In this document: positions 24,116 to 35,584 of the stretch, one piece after another
Layout of the letters: each line of letters starts with the position of its first letter
Position numbering within the stretch: the stretch's first letter is position 1
Source of the DNA: Rhizophlyctis rosea
Taxonomy: Eukaryota; Chytridiomycota; Chytridiomycetes; Rhizophlyctidales; Rhizophlyctidaceae
Assembly (NCBI GenBank): GCA_027596075.1
Contig: JADGJC010000038.1
Location: 145,147-209,146, forward strand
Reading direction: 5' to 3'
Length of the DNA stretch: 64,000 nucleotides
Notes under the pieces: model-generated
The model's database searches: none
Told to the model about the DNA's origin: nothing
The model's input: the letters and a program-made list of their open reading frames with translations, nothing else
Program-made: the position numbers and the translations under genes

Positions 24116-25969
24116 CAGGGTTTTGCTTGATTTTGTTTTCGCTTGGTCAGAACAGTATGTTACATTGCATAACTATGAAATTTAAGATGTATATTAACAT
24201 ATTTGTACAACGTCGGATTGGCAATACCCAATTATTGTTTTGTTTATTTTGTTTGTGGTAGGTTGGATGCCTCACTTTCAGCTAATCATCCATTGACAAT
24301 TAATGCCGGTGCCAAAAAAGCTTTTCTGACGCTGATCTCGAGAACTAGGTGCAGAGTGCAATATATTGGGCGTCATGCAACTGTCATCAACCAATTCATT
24401 TCCTTCAGATCGTCTATACATACATCGATTTCTGCTGCATCAAACACAAAATCATAAAAAGGAAACTTTGCCGATGTAGAGAACTAGTGCGCGGATCACA
24501 ACGGAAGCGTGAATAGCAAGGCTTCATTCAATCGATTATCTTCTTCGCCAGTTGACAAAATGATAGGTGATGCGACAGCTCCTGTGGACGAACCAAGCGG
24601 AACAAAGAACATGCGGGAAACTTTGATCCGCTATGCCCTGAGGTGTCCATTGACACCAATGAATATCGACAATAGACAACATTATTGCGAGAAATTCGTT
24701 CGTTATGCGATGATTACTTGGACAATATGTTGTGCACATGGCGCTGACTAAAACTCGCGAACTCAAAAAAGTAACGCGAACGAAGAGAGACGAGGGTATG
24801 GCGGCCATGGGGTGGCCGTCCATACCACTTCACTGATCACAAGTAGATGCCTCATTCCATTTTCACACATGAATATGAGCGATTGGTACATGACTGGCGT
24901 CCTCAGATCAAATTGTTTGACCTTGCACGTTGGTACAACCTTTCACTCAATCATCTATTTCTGCCGCGTCCTATAACTTCTATATGATTTGTAGGGTGTT
25001 GATGAGCACGGTTTCATGATTGTCACCGCATGGTACGTTACCAGTTTTGCCATTCAGTCCATCCACACCGAGTCCAAACATTGCATGACTTCATCATGGA
25101 AATTAGAAGTTTCCCTGAGTGTTTACAACCTGCGTGTCCACAATATAATGAGATCAGAAAAAATTACGGATGCGGCTGCCCACCATGTTGGCGCCATGAG
25201 GTGACGACGCCGTCAACAGATTCAAGTGGTTTACGTTCCCACCCGGATTGCTTCATCGTACAACCATCAGATTTGACTATCAGACTAGCTGCATTTTCAT
25301 CGTATTCGATCGAGTCAAGATCTTGAAGAGAAGATTTTCGTATTGAAAATGGATATTGTGGAATTCGTTCAGCGTTGCCATTACTCACTAGTTTTCGTTG
25401 TCGGCGTGATGTCTTTTTGCTCAGCTTTGAATGTATGGCCTGATAAACTTCAAGCTCTGAAGAACACCTTCAATGCCCTCGAGTTACGGCAGCGTCACTG
25501 TGCTACTTTAGTAGAACAAAAAGTTACTGGAGTCCCTCAGCTGGATGTCCAGCCTGACATTGAAGTCATTCTTCAAAGAGACATCGCTCGCATTCCGGCC
25601 GTCTGGTGAATTGGTAATGATATGTGCGTGATGTTTTCCCCAATGTGGCGCAGTGGAAGTGTCTTTTCAAGTGGGGACTGCGCGCACGCGTAGCGGACGA
25701 GAAAGGATGTGCGAATGATTGGACCAAGCAGATGCCCATCTCCAAAATTCTGCCTATCCAAACATTGTGATTCTTAACACCTTGCCTGATCAACCAATCT
25801 GCAAATGACCACATCCAACCAACTTTCGCACACCAGCCGGGAAGATGATGTCTGGACAACATCAGAGCTACACTTCTTTATACTGTTTGTTAATGTCTTT
25901 GCTGAAGAATCCGGCTAATCCGTCTACGGCTCAAGAAGGGAGTCCTCACAGTCGGATCACGTCGTCGCC

Positions 25970-26600
25970 ATGACATCTCCAGACCTATTAGACATACTAT
26001 CTTCCTTCATCGCCAATGACAGCCCCGTCGCAGCTCACCTCCCCTATCTAATACCCCAAAACTCGAATCCAACCCCACCTCTATATCGCCGGTACCTTCA
26101 ACTTTGAAGCGCTCACTAAGCTCGCACAAGAGATCATAAGGGGCGTAGTGTATTTTTGGGAGTCCGACACAGAAAGTGCCAAATCGAATGTGGGGTTCGA
26201 ACTCCTCCAGCACACCTACAACCAGTCCTCCATGACCAAAGAACTGCTCAATCATCAAAAGCTGGAAGCAGCATATACGTACAGTGCGACGCTTCCATCG
26301 TTCCGTCCCCAATGGTCCGATGGCCATATCTCAGACGACGGCGAGCTAGAAATCTTACGTACGAAAGTAATTGCCTTTCAAAACCTCATCAAGGACACGA
26401 ACCCAAACCCAACCCCTGACATCCCCCTCCTCCGCCAAATCAGTCAAGCGGCTCGTAGCGTCCTCACCTGCACCCTATTGGGGTGTACACTGCGGAAGGG
26501 GTTGCTTTGTCCCGATTCGTCGTCACAGAGCTATCCAATCAGCAGGGAGGTCTGCGACTTGGGGGGAAAGAGTTCTCTCGATATGCGAAGGTGGACCTTC
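25970..26600 (+). pseudogene. Broken paralogue of the OTT_1508-like deaminase gene
   Basis: Translated pieces align with the N-terminal 230 residues of the intact gene at 29784. LLDILSSFIANDSPVAAHL matches LLDAVATLIAGDDLVAVYL. Further on, NQSSM matches NQTSM, LPSFRPQWSDG matches ASSFRRQWGGG, and PDIPLLRQISQAARSVLTC matches PDTTLLREVGRAACDVVRC. A frameshift near 26080 separates the ATG-started first part from the rest. The region with the catalytic HAE and Cys-x-x-Cys motifs is absent, so no active deaminase can be made. It is a truncated, decayed copy about 3.8 kb upstream of the intact one and on the same strand. Confidence 0.75.
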
Positions 26601-29600
26601 GCTGGGCAATTGAGCGGTCTATTCTCTGCTAAAACCCATCCAGTAGTATTCACGATAAGGAGCCTCTCTCAGTATTGATTAATTGTTAGTGCTCATTGAC
26701 GTTTCTTGAGGGAGGCATGACTTATGAAACTAAGGTGAATCAATTTAACACCTAATGGTGAGGCACGAATCCAATGTGTACTCCTTGAAGAAGTTGAAGA
26801 ACGTGGTTGGACAGGTTACATCTAAGCTCTATAACAAGGACACCAAAGCATCCACCAATAATATCCAATGCAGGCAACGAATGCGCATCCGATGACTCGA
26901 GCGTCAAGAACTGCAGATTTTTTTTTGCTCTTGATGTAGTCAATCCGATGAGATATTTTTTGTCTCGGCCCTTTCATGAAAACAAAGTGGACATCAAAAA
27001 CGTTATGGCGGATGCAGAAAATTACGGTGGATGGACTCAAGCATATTCCGGGCTGCACACAACCACAGCACCATTCTTATTCTTATTGGTGGTATTATTG
27101 CATTGTACTTTGATATTGGTCAATACCAAGCTGGTGGTGAAGAAACAACCGGCTCAACTCGCACTAGTCGCCAGTGGTGGAACTGGTGGAGGGGAACTGA
27201 GCAAAGGAACACCAGTAACACCAGAGGCTGACACAAGATTTGTTCAATCATCCCTTGACTGCGGCAAAGAGAGTCAACGCAAGGAGTATGAAACGGATAT
27301 CGACAAGTACATTTGTGAGCATCACCGTTCCGCCTGGATATGGAACAACGGTAGTCTCGCATACTTTGGGATTCTACAGTTCGAGTGACATGGGACTTGG
27401 TCGATTGATTCGATAAAATGACGCCCGGCCGGTGAAAAGGAAACCTTCGATCCAAATTGCGTTGGTGCGGATGATACGGCTTCAGCAACACATGACTTTG
27501 AGTTTGGCACATTACAGTGATTCCGTGGGTCACGATGTAGCCGTCAAGGGGTTGACGTAGTCATAGAGTCCAATCAAGTCAATCCAGAAAAGATACCTTG
27601 CCGACGTGGAGAATTGAAGGGTTGAGTGCAAGTTGTGAAGGCGCACAACGCCGCTTGAAGTCCTTCAGTGTGCACTATGTATTCTGATGGTCTTTCAAAC
27701 TGTTTCGAATACAAAAAAAAGAAGTGAGGCCGAAATCGAGAGCTGATTTTGAGAGACGCAAGGAGGTGCACAGCACACCCTCAATCAAGCTCACCAATGG
27801 TGCAGTCAATCATCCGACAAGATCCATCCATTCTGGGGATAGATGATATTATCTACATAAGAGCTCACGTGAACGATGGAATTCTCAAAGGACTGTAACA
27901 TCAAGGAGAAAAGAAAAGGTTTGGAAAGCACTTTTGATTGTGGATGCGCCCATAGTAGATTTCGTCATCACTGCGCTCCCTTCCCCTATGTGCGCATCCT
28001 TCACCACCGTCGGACTGCATTGACCCCACGATAGCACAAGTTCTACAAGTGCATCGACGCACAAAGAAACACAATACTTAGATGGCAATCTGTCCGCACA
28101 ATAGTGCACCACTTACCGTGACTGCACCAAATAACTTGAACATTTTCGTTTCTTGTTTTTCCATCTTGGGCACATTCGTTAATTGTGCAAGACCATGCAT
28201 TGCTGTAAGCCAGATTGCAGGTAGTTCTGGTATCTCAGTGCCACTCTGTTTTTTTATGATGAACGTAAGGTAGGAACGAAGGGCACAAGAAATCAATTGG
28301 TTAGGCATGCGCTATGTCTTTGAACTGGAAGCTATGCATGGTGATGGTGGTCGTCACAATAAACGACGCAGCATGAAAAGAAATGCGGACCGTGAAAATC
28401 GTAATGCGGGATGTCACGGACAGTAGGTTGCATCACCCAAAGTACGTCTGCCAATCATGCCACACGCAAGTCTGTTTATTTGGTGTGAGGTGCCTCGAAT
28501 GCATATGGGCGAAAGGTCTTAGATTCGGATTCGTGCATCGCAGAGTATGCCGACACGCGGTAATGTCATAGATGCAGCGAACTCACTGATGCACGAACTG
28601 GAAGAAAGGAAAACCGTCTTGATTTCGCGAGCATAGCGATCGGCAACCTTCAACCAAGAGGGCCTTCCTCTTCTATGTGCGCTTGCAAGTCTGTCGGTCT
28701 GTAACTCCACCAGGTTGGAAGATATCAATGCATACGACTATATAATGCTTGTTACCGCGAATCAGCTTCCGGAATGGGCAACTCCGGGCACTTCCCAAGA
28801 GGCGAATGCGTTTTGATTAGGCGAATGCACGAATAAAGTAATTGAAACACCACCCAAATCACATCAAAGCAGCAAGGAATCACGTATCGTCGACACTTTG
28901 TGAAACTTCGTGTGCACTTGATTTGTCCACCTTGCCTGGTCATAAGTTCGGGCGCACTGCAAACACAGTGAGGTATCTTCCGGCAATCGGTGTTACTCTT
29001 CTAATTCATAAGAGACTTCGAAGGGGTAATAAGCATTTGGAGTGAAACATGCGATCATCAACGTCTTTGACAATGAATCACTCACGGAAAAAAAAGCACC
29101 ATCAGAGCAAAGGTATTGAGCAAACACAAAGAATTTTGGACGTTGTTAACCAGCTGACGTTGTCCGACAATCAAAGTAAGCTTTTGGCACCCCCCGGAAT
29201 AATGAAGCGAACTCTTGATGAAGGTTTCTATTCGGCTGTACCTCCGGCAGATTCAGGCCCTCATCACATCTCAGCCACTACGCTCGTGTCAATTATCCAA
29301 ATCCAGGAAAAACCGTTCCCAGCTGCCTTCCTGAGCACTGCGTCCGTTGTGTATGGCACACGGATTCGCTCGACTTTTTTGCATTGAACAGTCGATTACG
29401 AAGAGCCTGCGCAGACCGTCCAAGTGAATTACAGAGGCCAAGCGAAAAATATGGAGGTACATGCGGTTTATATTGAAAGGACACCGTAAACAGACGTTGC
29501 TACTACGTGGGCATTGATGTGGCAGCCTTCAAAAAGACAGTCATGTGGCGCAGCAAGCGCGTCGGTGTCCGATTGCAGATGTCCGACCGCCAATCCATAG

Positions 29601-29783
29601 TCTGGCCTTCTAAAAAAAATCAGATTGGTCTGCCGGCTAGAGGAGGGCTAGGTAAACAACTCCATGTTATTGTGCCGGATTCGGTGAGAAGCCCTTTCCA
29701 GCGATCTGCGCTGGCGATCCAGCTCTTCCACCCGGCGAGCATTTTTGCCCAGCTCCTGCAACCTCACACATCTGCCAACCACC
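26601..29783. other. Gene-poor stretch between deaminase copies
   Basis: Several frames of 60 to 190 codons exist, the longest near 26.8-27.4 kb (+), but none shows a domain, conserved spacing or clear splice structure. I leave it unassigned. The last 80 bases should hold the promoter and 5' UTR of the deaminase gene. Confidence 0.5.
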
Positions 29784-31484
29784 ATGACTCCTCCCACCCG
29801 TTTCTACGAAACCGATAAAACAGACGAAACCTGGACCGCGTCCGAATTGCACTTCTTCCAGTGTTTTGATGGGCTCTTTGCAGATAGATTCGTTGAGTTA
29901 CGGAGAGACACGTCAACTAAGACAGAGAACGGCGAGATAGAACTCTCCTCATTGCTGGACGCGGTAGCTACTCTCATAGCAGGTGATGACCTTGTTGCAG
30001 TATACCTCCATCCCGCAGACGCTGCAGACGAGGACGGAAGACCCACGTTTTATGTCGCTGTAATGTTTGAGTCTGAGGCTGCATCGATTCGCGCACGGCG
30101 ATTGCTCGATGGGGTAGTGGAGTATAGGGAATTGAGTATTCACGAGGCGCGACTAACGCGTGAATCGGAGCTGTTGGAAATGGTGAACACATCCAACCAA
30201 ACATCGATGGCCAGTAAATTGCATTGTGACGATGAAGCAGTCATAAGATACAGAGATTGTGAGGATGCTTCGTCGTTCCGGCGCCAGTGGGGTGGCGGAG
30301 ATGATTTGGAGGATGAGGAGGTAGAGACGCTACGGCTAAGCATTGCGAGTTTCCGACGGCTCATCAGGGATAAGTTGACGCCTACCAGAGACCCCGACAC
30401 AACCCTCCTTCGCGAAGTCGGTCGTGCGGCTTGTGATGTGGTTCGCTGTGCCCTCTTTGCGGACTTTAGATCGGTGGTACCGGGAGGGTTACATAGATAC
30501 ATATTGAAAGCAGCTAGAGTAGAACGCTCCCTCGCTACGTTGCTGAAATGGGCATCAAACTCAGAGAACCATCAAATCCTTAAATCGGTGGCCTGCATTG
30601 CGGTGAAATCGGACCATATCACCATGTGTCTTCGGAGCTGGGAGGATGTTGTGATGTTGAAATCGGGTGAACCTATCGATTCCAGCGCCATGGAAGGACT
30701 GAAGACGCACATGGCCAATCGAAAGTGGATATCCGGCGTGTTGGTCCCCATGCATGCGGAGTTGAATCTTCTGCGGTTTCTTATCCGGGAGGGAATTGTG
30801 GTTGAGGGGAGTGTTGTGTTGGGGTGTACGGAGTTGTGTTGTTTGGCATGTTGGATTGCCATCGAGGTGTTGGCTCCGCGGATCAGAGTGGAGGTTAGGG
30901 GGTGTAATGGGAAGGTGGAAGGACTGTGGCGGGATCCGAAGTGGGCGGGGTGTATAGAGGCATTAAGGACGTGTTTGAATGAGGGGTGGGAACGGGTGAA
31001 GGGGATGTATCGTGAGGGAGGGATGAGCAAGGGATCCGAAACGACGCTCGATTCCCTGATATCACATGTGGCCATACAGGCCGCTGGGCGAAAGAGGAAC
31101 TTGCGATTATTGGAAAGAGCTGCGTTGAATACTGTTGCGAAAAGAGCACAAGTGACGTACAAACCCAAAATCACCCCTTCGCCAAATGCAAGCACAGAAC
31201 GAGAACCCACCACGTCAACAACGGTCAACTCTACCTCCGGTACAATCCGTCCCCCACCTATCGCTTCCATAACACCAGCTCCTGCCACACAACCTGAGCT
31301 AACTGTGAATCAAGTCTCAGCCCCAAGCCCCTCGCCTGCCAAACTGTCTTGGGCCCAAGTGGGGGCCCAAAGTCGACCCGAAACCCGGTCGCGAGCATCA
31401 CTGACGCAAACACATTCTGGGGATGAGGATGAAATTCAGAGCGATGATGCTGACAATGGAACTAACCAAGGAGGAAAGTGGTGA
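29784..31484 (+). CDS. OTT_1508-like deaminase-superfamily protein
   Basis: An intronless frame of 566 residues; the ATG at 29784 lies in a CACCATGA context. At about residues 320 to 400 it has the zinc-deaminase layout: MHAELNLLRFLI (H-x-E with the catalytic Glu), then ELCCLACW (Cys-x-x-Cys type ligands), then RGCNGKVEGLWRDPKW. This order and the closing G-x-x-G/K...W motif fit the OTT_1508-like deaminase family, which is expanded in fungi. The natural substrate is not known from sequence; superfamily members act on nucleotides or nucleic acids. The N-terminal 300 residues are helical and specific to this family. The C-terminal 100 residues are Pro/Thr/Ser-rich with an acidic end. A broken paralogue lies at 25970-26600. 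The family call rests on motif spacing, so it is moderately certain. Confidence 0.6.
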   Translation: MTPPTRFYETDKTDETWTASELHFFQCFDGLFADRFVELRRDTSTKTENGEIELSSLLDAVATLIAGDDLVAVYLHPADAADEDGRPTFYVAVMFESEAASIRARRLLDGVVEYRELSIHEARLTRESELLEMVNTSNQTSMASKLHCDDEAVIRYRDCEDASSFRRQWGGGDDLEDEEVETLRLSIASFRRLIRDKLTPTRDPDTTLLREVGRAACDVVRCALFADFRSVVPGGLHRYILKAARVERSLATLLKWASNSENHQILKSVACIAVKSDHITMCLRSWEDVVMLKSGEPIDSSAMEGLKTHMANRKWISGVLVPMHAELNLLRFLIREGIVVEGSVVLGCTELCCLACWIAIEVLAPRIRVEVRGCNGKVEGLWRDPKWAGCIEALRTCLNEGWERVKGMYREGGMSKGSETTLDSLISHVAIQAAGRKRNLRLLERAALNTVAKRAQVTYKPKITPSPNASTEREPTTSTTVNSTSGTIRPPPIASITPAPATQPELTVNQVSAPSPSPAKLSWAQVGAQSRPETRSRASLTQTHSGDEDEIQSDDADNGTNQGGKW

Positions 31485-32141
31485 TTCTGACCATGGGAGG
31501 TGTCAGTAGTGAAGTGAAGAAGGACTAGCAATTGGAAATTCAAAGGCAAACAGCCGTCAACCTCCGTTGGACTTAGGTCAGGTAGGTTTTCGTGCAATTA
31601 ACGCATTTGTGTATCGCACTTTCATCTACGCTCAATCTTGCATACTGATATGAACATACAGGAAGATAACTATTAGATGCAGATAGGTCAACTGTTGTGC
31701 TATCGGGCTTCTGGTGCGGATTTTTGATACAATGGGGAGCTGGGCATCTACTCGGCTAGAAAGAGTAGAAAGGGTTTTTTATTTTCCACCAGAGCACCAC
31801 ATGGATGCACAAGCAGCAGCACGACGACTTTCCGGTGGTGTGTGCGTCTGGTGACAGTGACTGTGAATTTGATTGCTCTCCTTTCATTTTACCTGAATGA
31901 GTCAAATTGCAAAACTCCCCAACTTGGTCTGATGGGTGCTGTCAAAGCCTCACATTACTAATAATGAGTCACTCGCACATCCTCCCCATCTTGCTCCCAC
32001 CTGCTGCCATCTGCCTTGCTGTTTGCATCTGCCTCCCCTCCTGCCAACCTTTTCCCACGGTCAACCTCCTCTCCATCGCGCCTCTGCTTACACTGGATCC
32101 TTGGCATAGAAATTCGGCGGAACGAAGCCCTCAACTTCACA

Positions 32142-34128
32142 ATGTCAGCATCAGGAGACTCGGACGACGACTTGTTCGGCGAAAACTCATCGGATAGGGA
32201 TGAACAACAACCAACAACCCAAGCTCGCACTTCAACTTCACCACAACGTTCTGCAATACCGCCACGCAGAATCGCAGACAGTAGTGACGAAGAGGACGCC
32301 GCTGACACACCCGCCAAATCTGTTGAACGAGGGAGGTCTCCTCAGCGCCGCCCAGATGCCGATCCTTCACCACCACGCGACCCTTCACCTTCGCGATCAC
32401 CATCCCCACCCCGTCGCCAAGCTTCCCGCTCCCGCTCCCAGTCGGTCTCCTCCGACGACGGCATTGTGAGACGGAAAGCTGCACCCGCACGAGTGGGACA
32501 TGATAGTGATGACGAAGAAGATAGAAGGGAGCGTACGCCTATCCCGCAGAATGATGATAATGATATGGATCTGTTCGGAGACGATAGTGATGCTTCGGAT
32601 GCGGGCACGGCAAAGAGGCGGCAGGAGCGGAACAGGAGTGAGGCTTTACAGGGCGAAGATGAGGTGATGGAGGAGGCACCTCCGCCGGAACCTGTGACCG
32701 AGGAAGTGCGCCTACCACCTGTTCCTTTGCCCAAGCCTGACAGCGACGTAAGTGTTATCTATAGGATGAAATGGGCGGGACTGATGTGTGTTTATTGGTG
32801 GGTTGTAACCGCCTTTCTACATAGCTTTACTACGTCAGATTCCCATCAGACATGCAAATCGATAATATGCCCTTTGTGCCTGAAAAATGGCAAGGCGATG
32901 CCCCAGAGAAAGATCCTCGTTGGCGAGCTCAAGACGTTATCCGATGGCGGAAAAACCCTGAAACACAGCAGGTATGTATGAATCCAGATAGACCGGTGGT
33001 AAGACCTCTGATAACTCACTCCGCCTAACTACAGCCGGAAACAAATACCCACGTCATCAAATGGTCCGACGGCACCTACACCCTTCGCATCGGCAAAGAA
33101 CACTACGATTTCAAAAGCACAAACCATCTGGGTTACGCTTTCTTGGCACTGCAATACCCTCGAGACGCCGTTATTCATCACGTTGCGCGCTTGCAGCAGG
33201 ATATTCGTTTGACAGCGCTGACGAAGAGGCGGAGGGGGCGGTATGTTGAGAAGAAGGAGAGTAAAGCAAAGTTTACGCCTACGTTTGAGGATCCTTTGAA
33301 GAGGCAGAAGGAGATTGAGAAGGTGATCATGTGCTTGCCGGGAATTATTTGAGACTGGTTGCGGAGGAGGCGCAACTGTGGGGAATGCTAGTCGTACGGT
33401 GCAATGATGGGTCGCCTTTCCCCATTTCCCGCCCCCCTCGTTTTGCCATTTTTGTTGACTCTCCATTCATGGTCAACAATCTCTCATTATTGTTGCAAAT
33501 CTTCAGGTGCAACGAGACGCCAGGAAAAATGACCGCCAGAGAGCGTCCAAGCAGCGTGCGTTGGACCGGACGCGAAGGCTCGAGAAGAGTGATGTCGAAG
33601 GCGGGTATTCGGATGATGATCGGTATGAGAGGGGTAATCAGGAGATGAGCACGAGGTTGGAGACGTATCATGATGAGGATGATGAAGGATTTGGTAAGTA
33701 CATTTCGAGTTGAGTCAGTAATTCGTCATCAACGTGAATCTAATATCTGCGCTTGCACAGTGGTATCGGACGAGGACGAGGACGACGAAGAAGAACGGAG
33801 GAGGGGACGGTTGCTGGCGGCACGGAAGAATGAGCGGCGGGAGAGTGGGGCGGCGAGGGATCGGGAGAGGGATAGGGAGAGGGAACGGGAACGGGAGAGG
33901 GAGTACGAGAGGAGCAAGCGGGAACGGGACAGGGAGAGGGAGGAGCAGGAGAGGAGGGATAGGGAGAGGGATAGGGAGAAGAAGAGGAGACGGGATGAGG
34001 AGAGTGGGGAGGAGGGGGGTCGTGGTGGTGGTGGTGGTGGTGGGAGAGTTGAGAGTGAGGATGAGGAGAGGGTGCAGAGGCAGAAGAAGAGTCGGAGGGT
34101 TATTGTTAGTGATGATGATGATGAGTGA
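32142..34128 (+). CDS. LEO1: RNA polymerase II-associated PAF1-complex subunit Leo1
   Basis: Leo1 is a subunit of the nuclear PAF1 complex, which travels with RNA polymerase II and supports H2B ubiquitination and H3K4/K36 methylation. The exons are 32142-32747, 32825-32971, 33035-33322, 33507-33693 and 33761-34128 (531 residues), all GT-AG and in phase. The first 200 residues are acidic and Ser-rich, with SDDDLFGE and MDLFGDDSDAS motifs. The Leo1 core follows: LYYVRFPSDMQIDNMPFVPE, the segment VIRWRKNPETQQPETNTHVIKWSDG with a short intron inside, then YTLRIGKEHYDFKS and LGYAFLALQYP. The C-terminus is an unusual Arg/Glu (RERDRERE) repeat helix of about 70 residues, ending in Asp-rich residues. 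The ATG choice rests on the typical MSxSxDSDDD start. Confidence 0.92.
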
Positions 34129-34777
34129 TTTGGGAGCGGTTTGCTTGGTGGAGCGATTGCTGCTTCGATGTGGTTGTTGTCATTTAATAAAGAATGACTA
34201 CCATGTTGCCCACATGATAGTGCTGATCAGTTGGTTTTCCATTGGAGCTCTATTGAACATGATGAGTTTGAGATAGATCTGACAGTGTGCCATTTATGTG
34301 TGTAGAAATGTCTTTTAAGTAATGCAGCGGTCAAATTGTCAAATTGGTTGCTCGCAATTCCATCGCGAGATGTTCAGGATGTAATTTTTTTTCGGCCATT
34401 CTCCTTCGTTTGTAAATATTGAGCCTACATCGATGAGAACCCCTCGACAAGAACGATAAGGGCATTGATATTCGACAACTCATGGCGCCGCTTGGATGAG
34501 CGGAGACGAAGTGAGTGAAGAACTGAAGAGACCCAGATTGTGTTTTTCCTCCGAGTTGACGCGATATTTGTATTGCTGCTTTGCTTGGAGGTTTCAGTGT
34601 TACGCTTTCGTGATCCTGCTTATTGAATATGACGGTAGGGCAAGGCATGCGGCATGTTTGAAAATGAGTATGGCTTTGATGAAGGGATGTATATTAACAA
34701 TATGACTTCTTGATGGTCTGTGATGACCGGGCTGAAGTTTTGGAACGTACGGAAATAAAGCCTTTGTCTTCTTTTTT

Positions 34778-34809
34778 NNNNNNNNNNNNNNNNNNNNNNN
34801 NNNNNNNNN
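34778..34809. other. Assembly gap (N run)
   Basis: Thirty-two undetermined bases in gene-poor DNA downstream of LEO1. Its size may be arbitrary. Confidence 0.99.
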
Positions 34810-35584
34810 GTCGTGAAATGGTCGTGGGTAGCAAGGATGGTGCGATAGATTTGATGGAGGTTCATTATATTGTCCCGGTCTGTCCTCCGGTTGTTAGTGG
34901 TTTGTTCTGACGTTAGGGAGAACATGGAAAGTGAGTTCTACCCACTTTCGTTACAGATTGCTGTTGATTAGTAGCGTGAGTGTGAGGTATCGCCCGCGTT
35001 GGATGCACTGAATGAAACGAGTTCTGTCACCGGCATGCGGTTTAACTCCTGGCAGTCTTCCTTTTTTTTGTTTTCGTTAATGTTTGACAAAATGATTTCG
35101 TTGGAGATGATTGACCAGTCTCCTTCGACCCGCAGCCATATGCCGACAGCACTAATCTGTAGAACTTCCGTATGCGGAGGGAGGAGCCGCTAAGGAGTCG
35201 TTTCCTGGAAGAAGAACCATGCGTACTATGCGTTGATTCAGGGCCGCTTGACCAGGCGGTACGTGATTGAGATCTGTTCGCACATTTCGACTCGTGGACG
35301 AGCAGGGGTCATGCGAATAAATGGAATCACAGGAATCATACCTTTTTTTGCTTGTTTTTCGAGTTTCGCCCCTATTTGTCTTCTGTTCCATCCATTTGGA
35401 AATTTGCTCTATCGAAGTGCGATGGATCTTCTCGTTCAGCTTGATGGACGGATGGATGATGTATAGTATGTATGTGACTGAGTATGGATTGATAAACACC
35501 AAATAGAGGATATTGAGAGAGTGACTTCTTGGTCGGTAAAGCCTGGCCAACGTCTTGACATGGACTTGGAGTACCACCAATTTA

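Larger units (their letters stand above)
23188..25969. other. Gene-poor region with a local repeat pair
   Basis: Short open frames only, none with a recognisable motif. It contains a tandemly spaced diverged repeat pair at 23.5 and 23.9 kb. The region is AT-richer than the flanking genes. Confidence 0.5.

Noticed and set aside
26807..27388. A 193-codon plus-strand frame
   Set aside because: No domain, no promoter or splice context, and unremarkable composition. It has one hydrophobic stretch that could be chance.
34620..34925. Open frames crossing the N run
   Set aside because: They exist only because undetermined bases cannot create stop codons.
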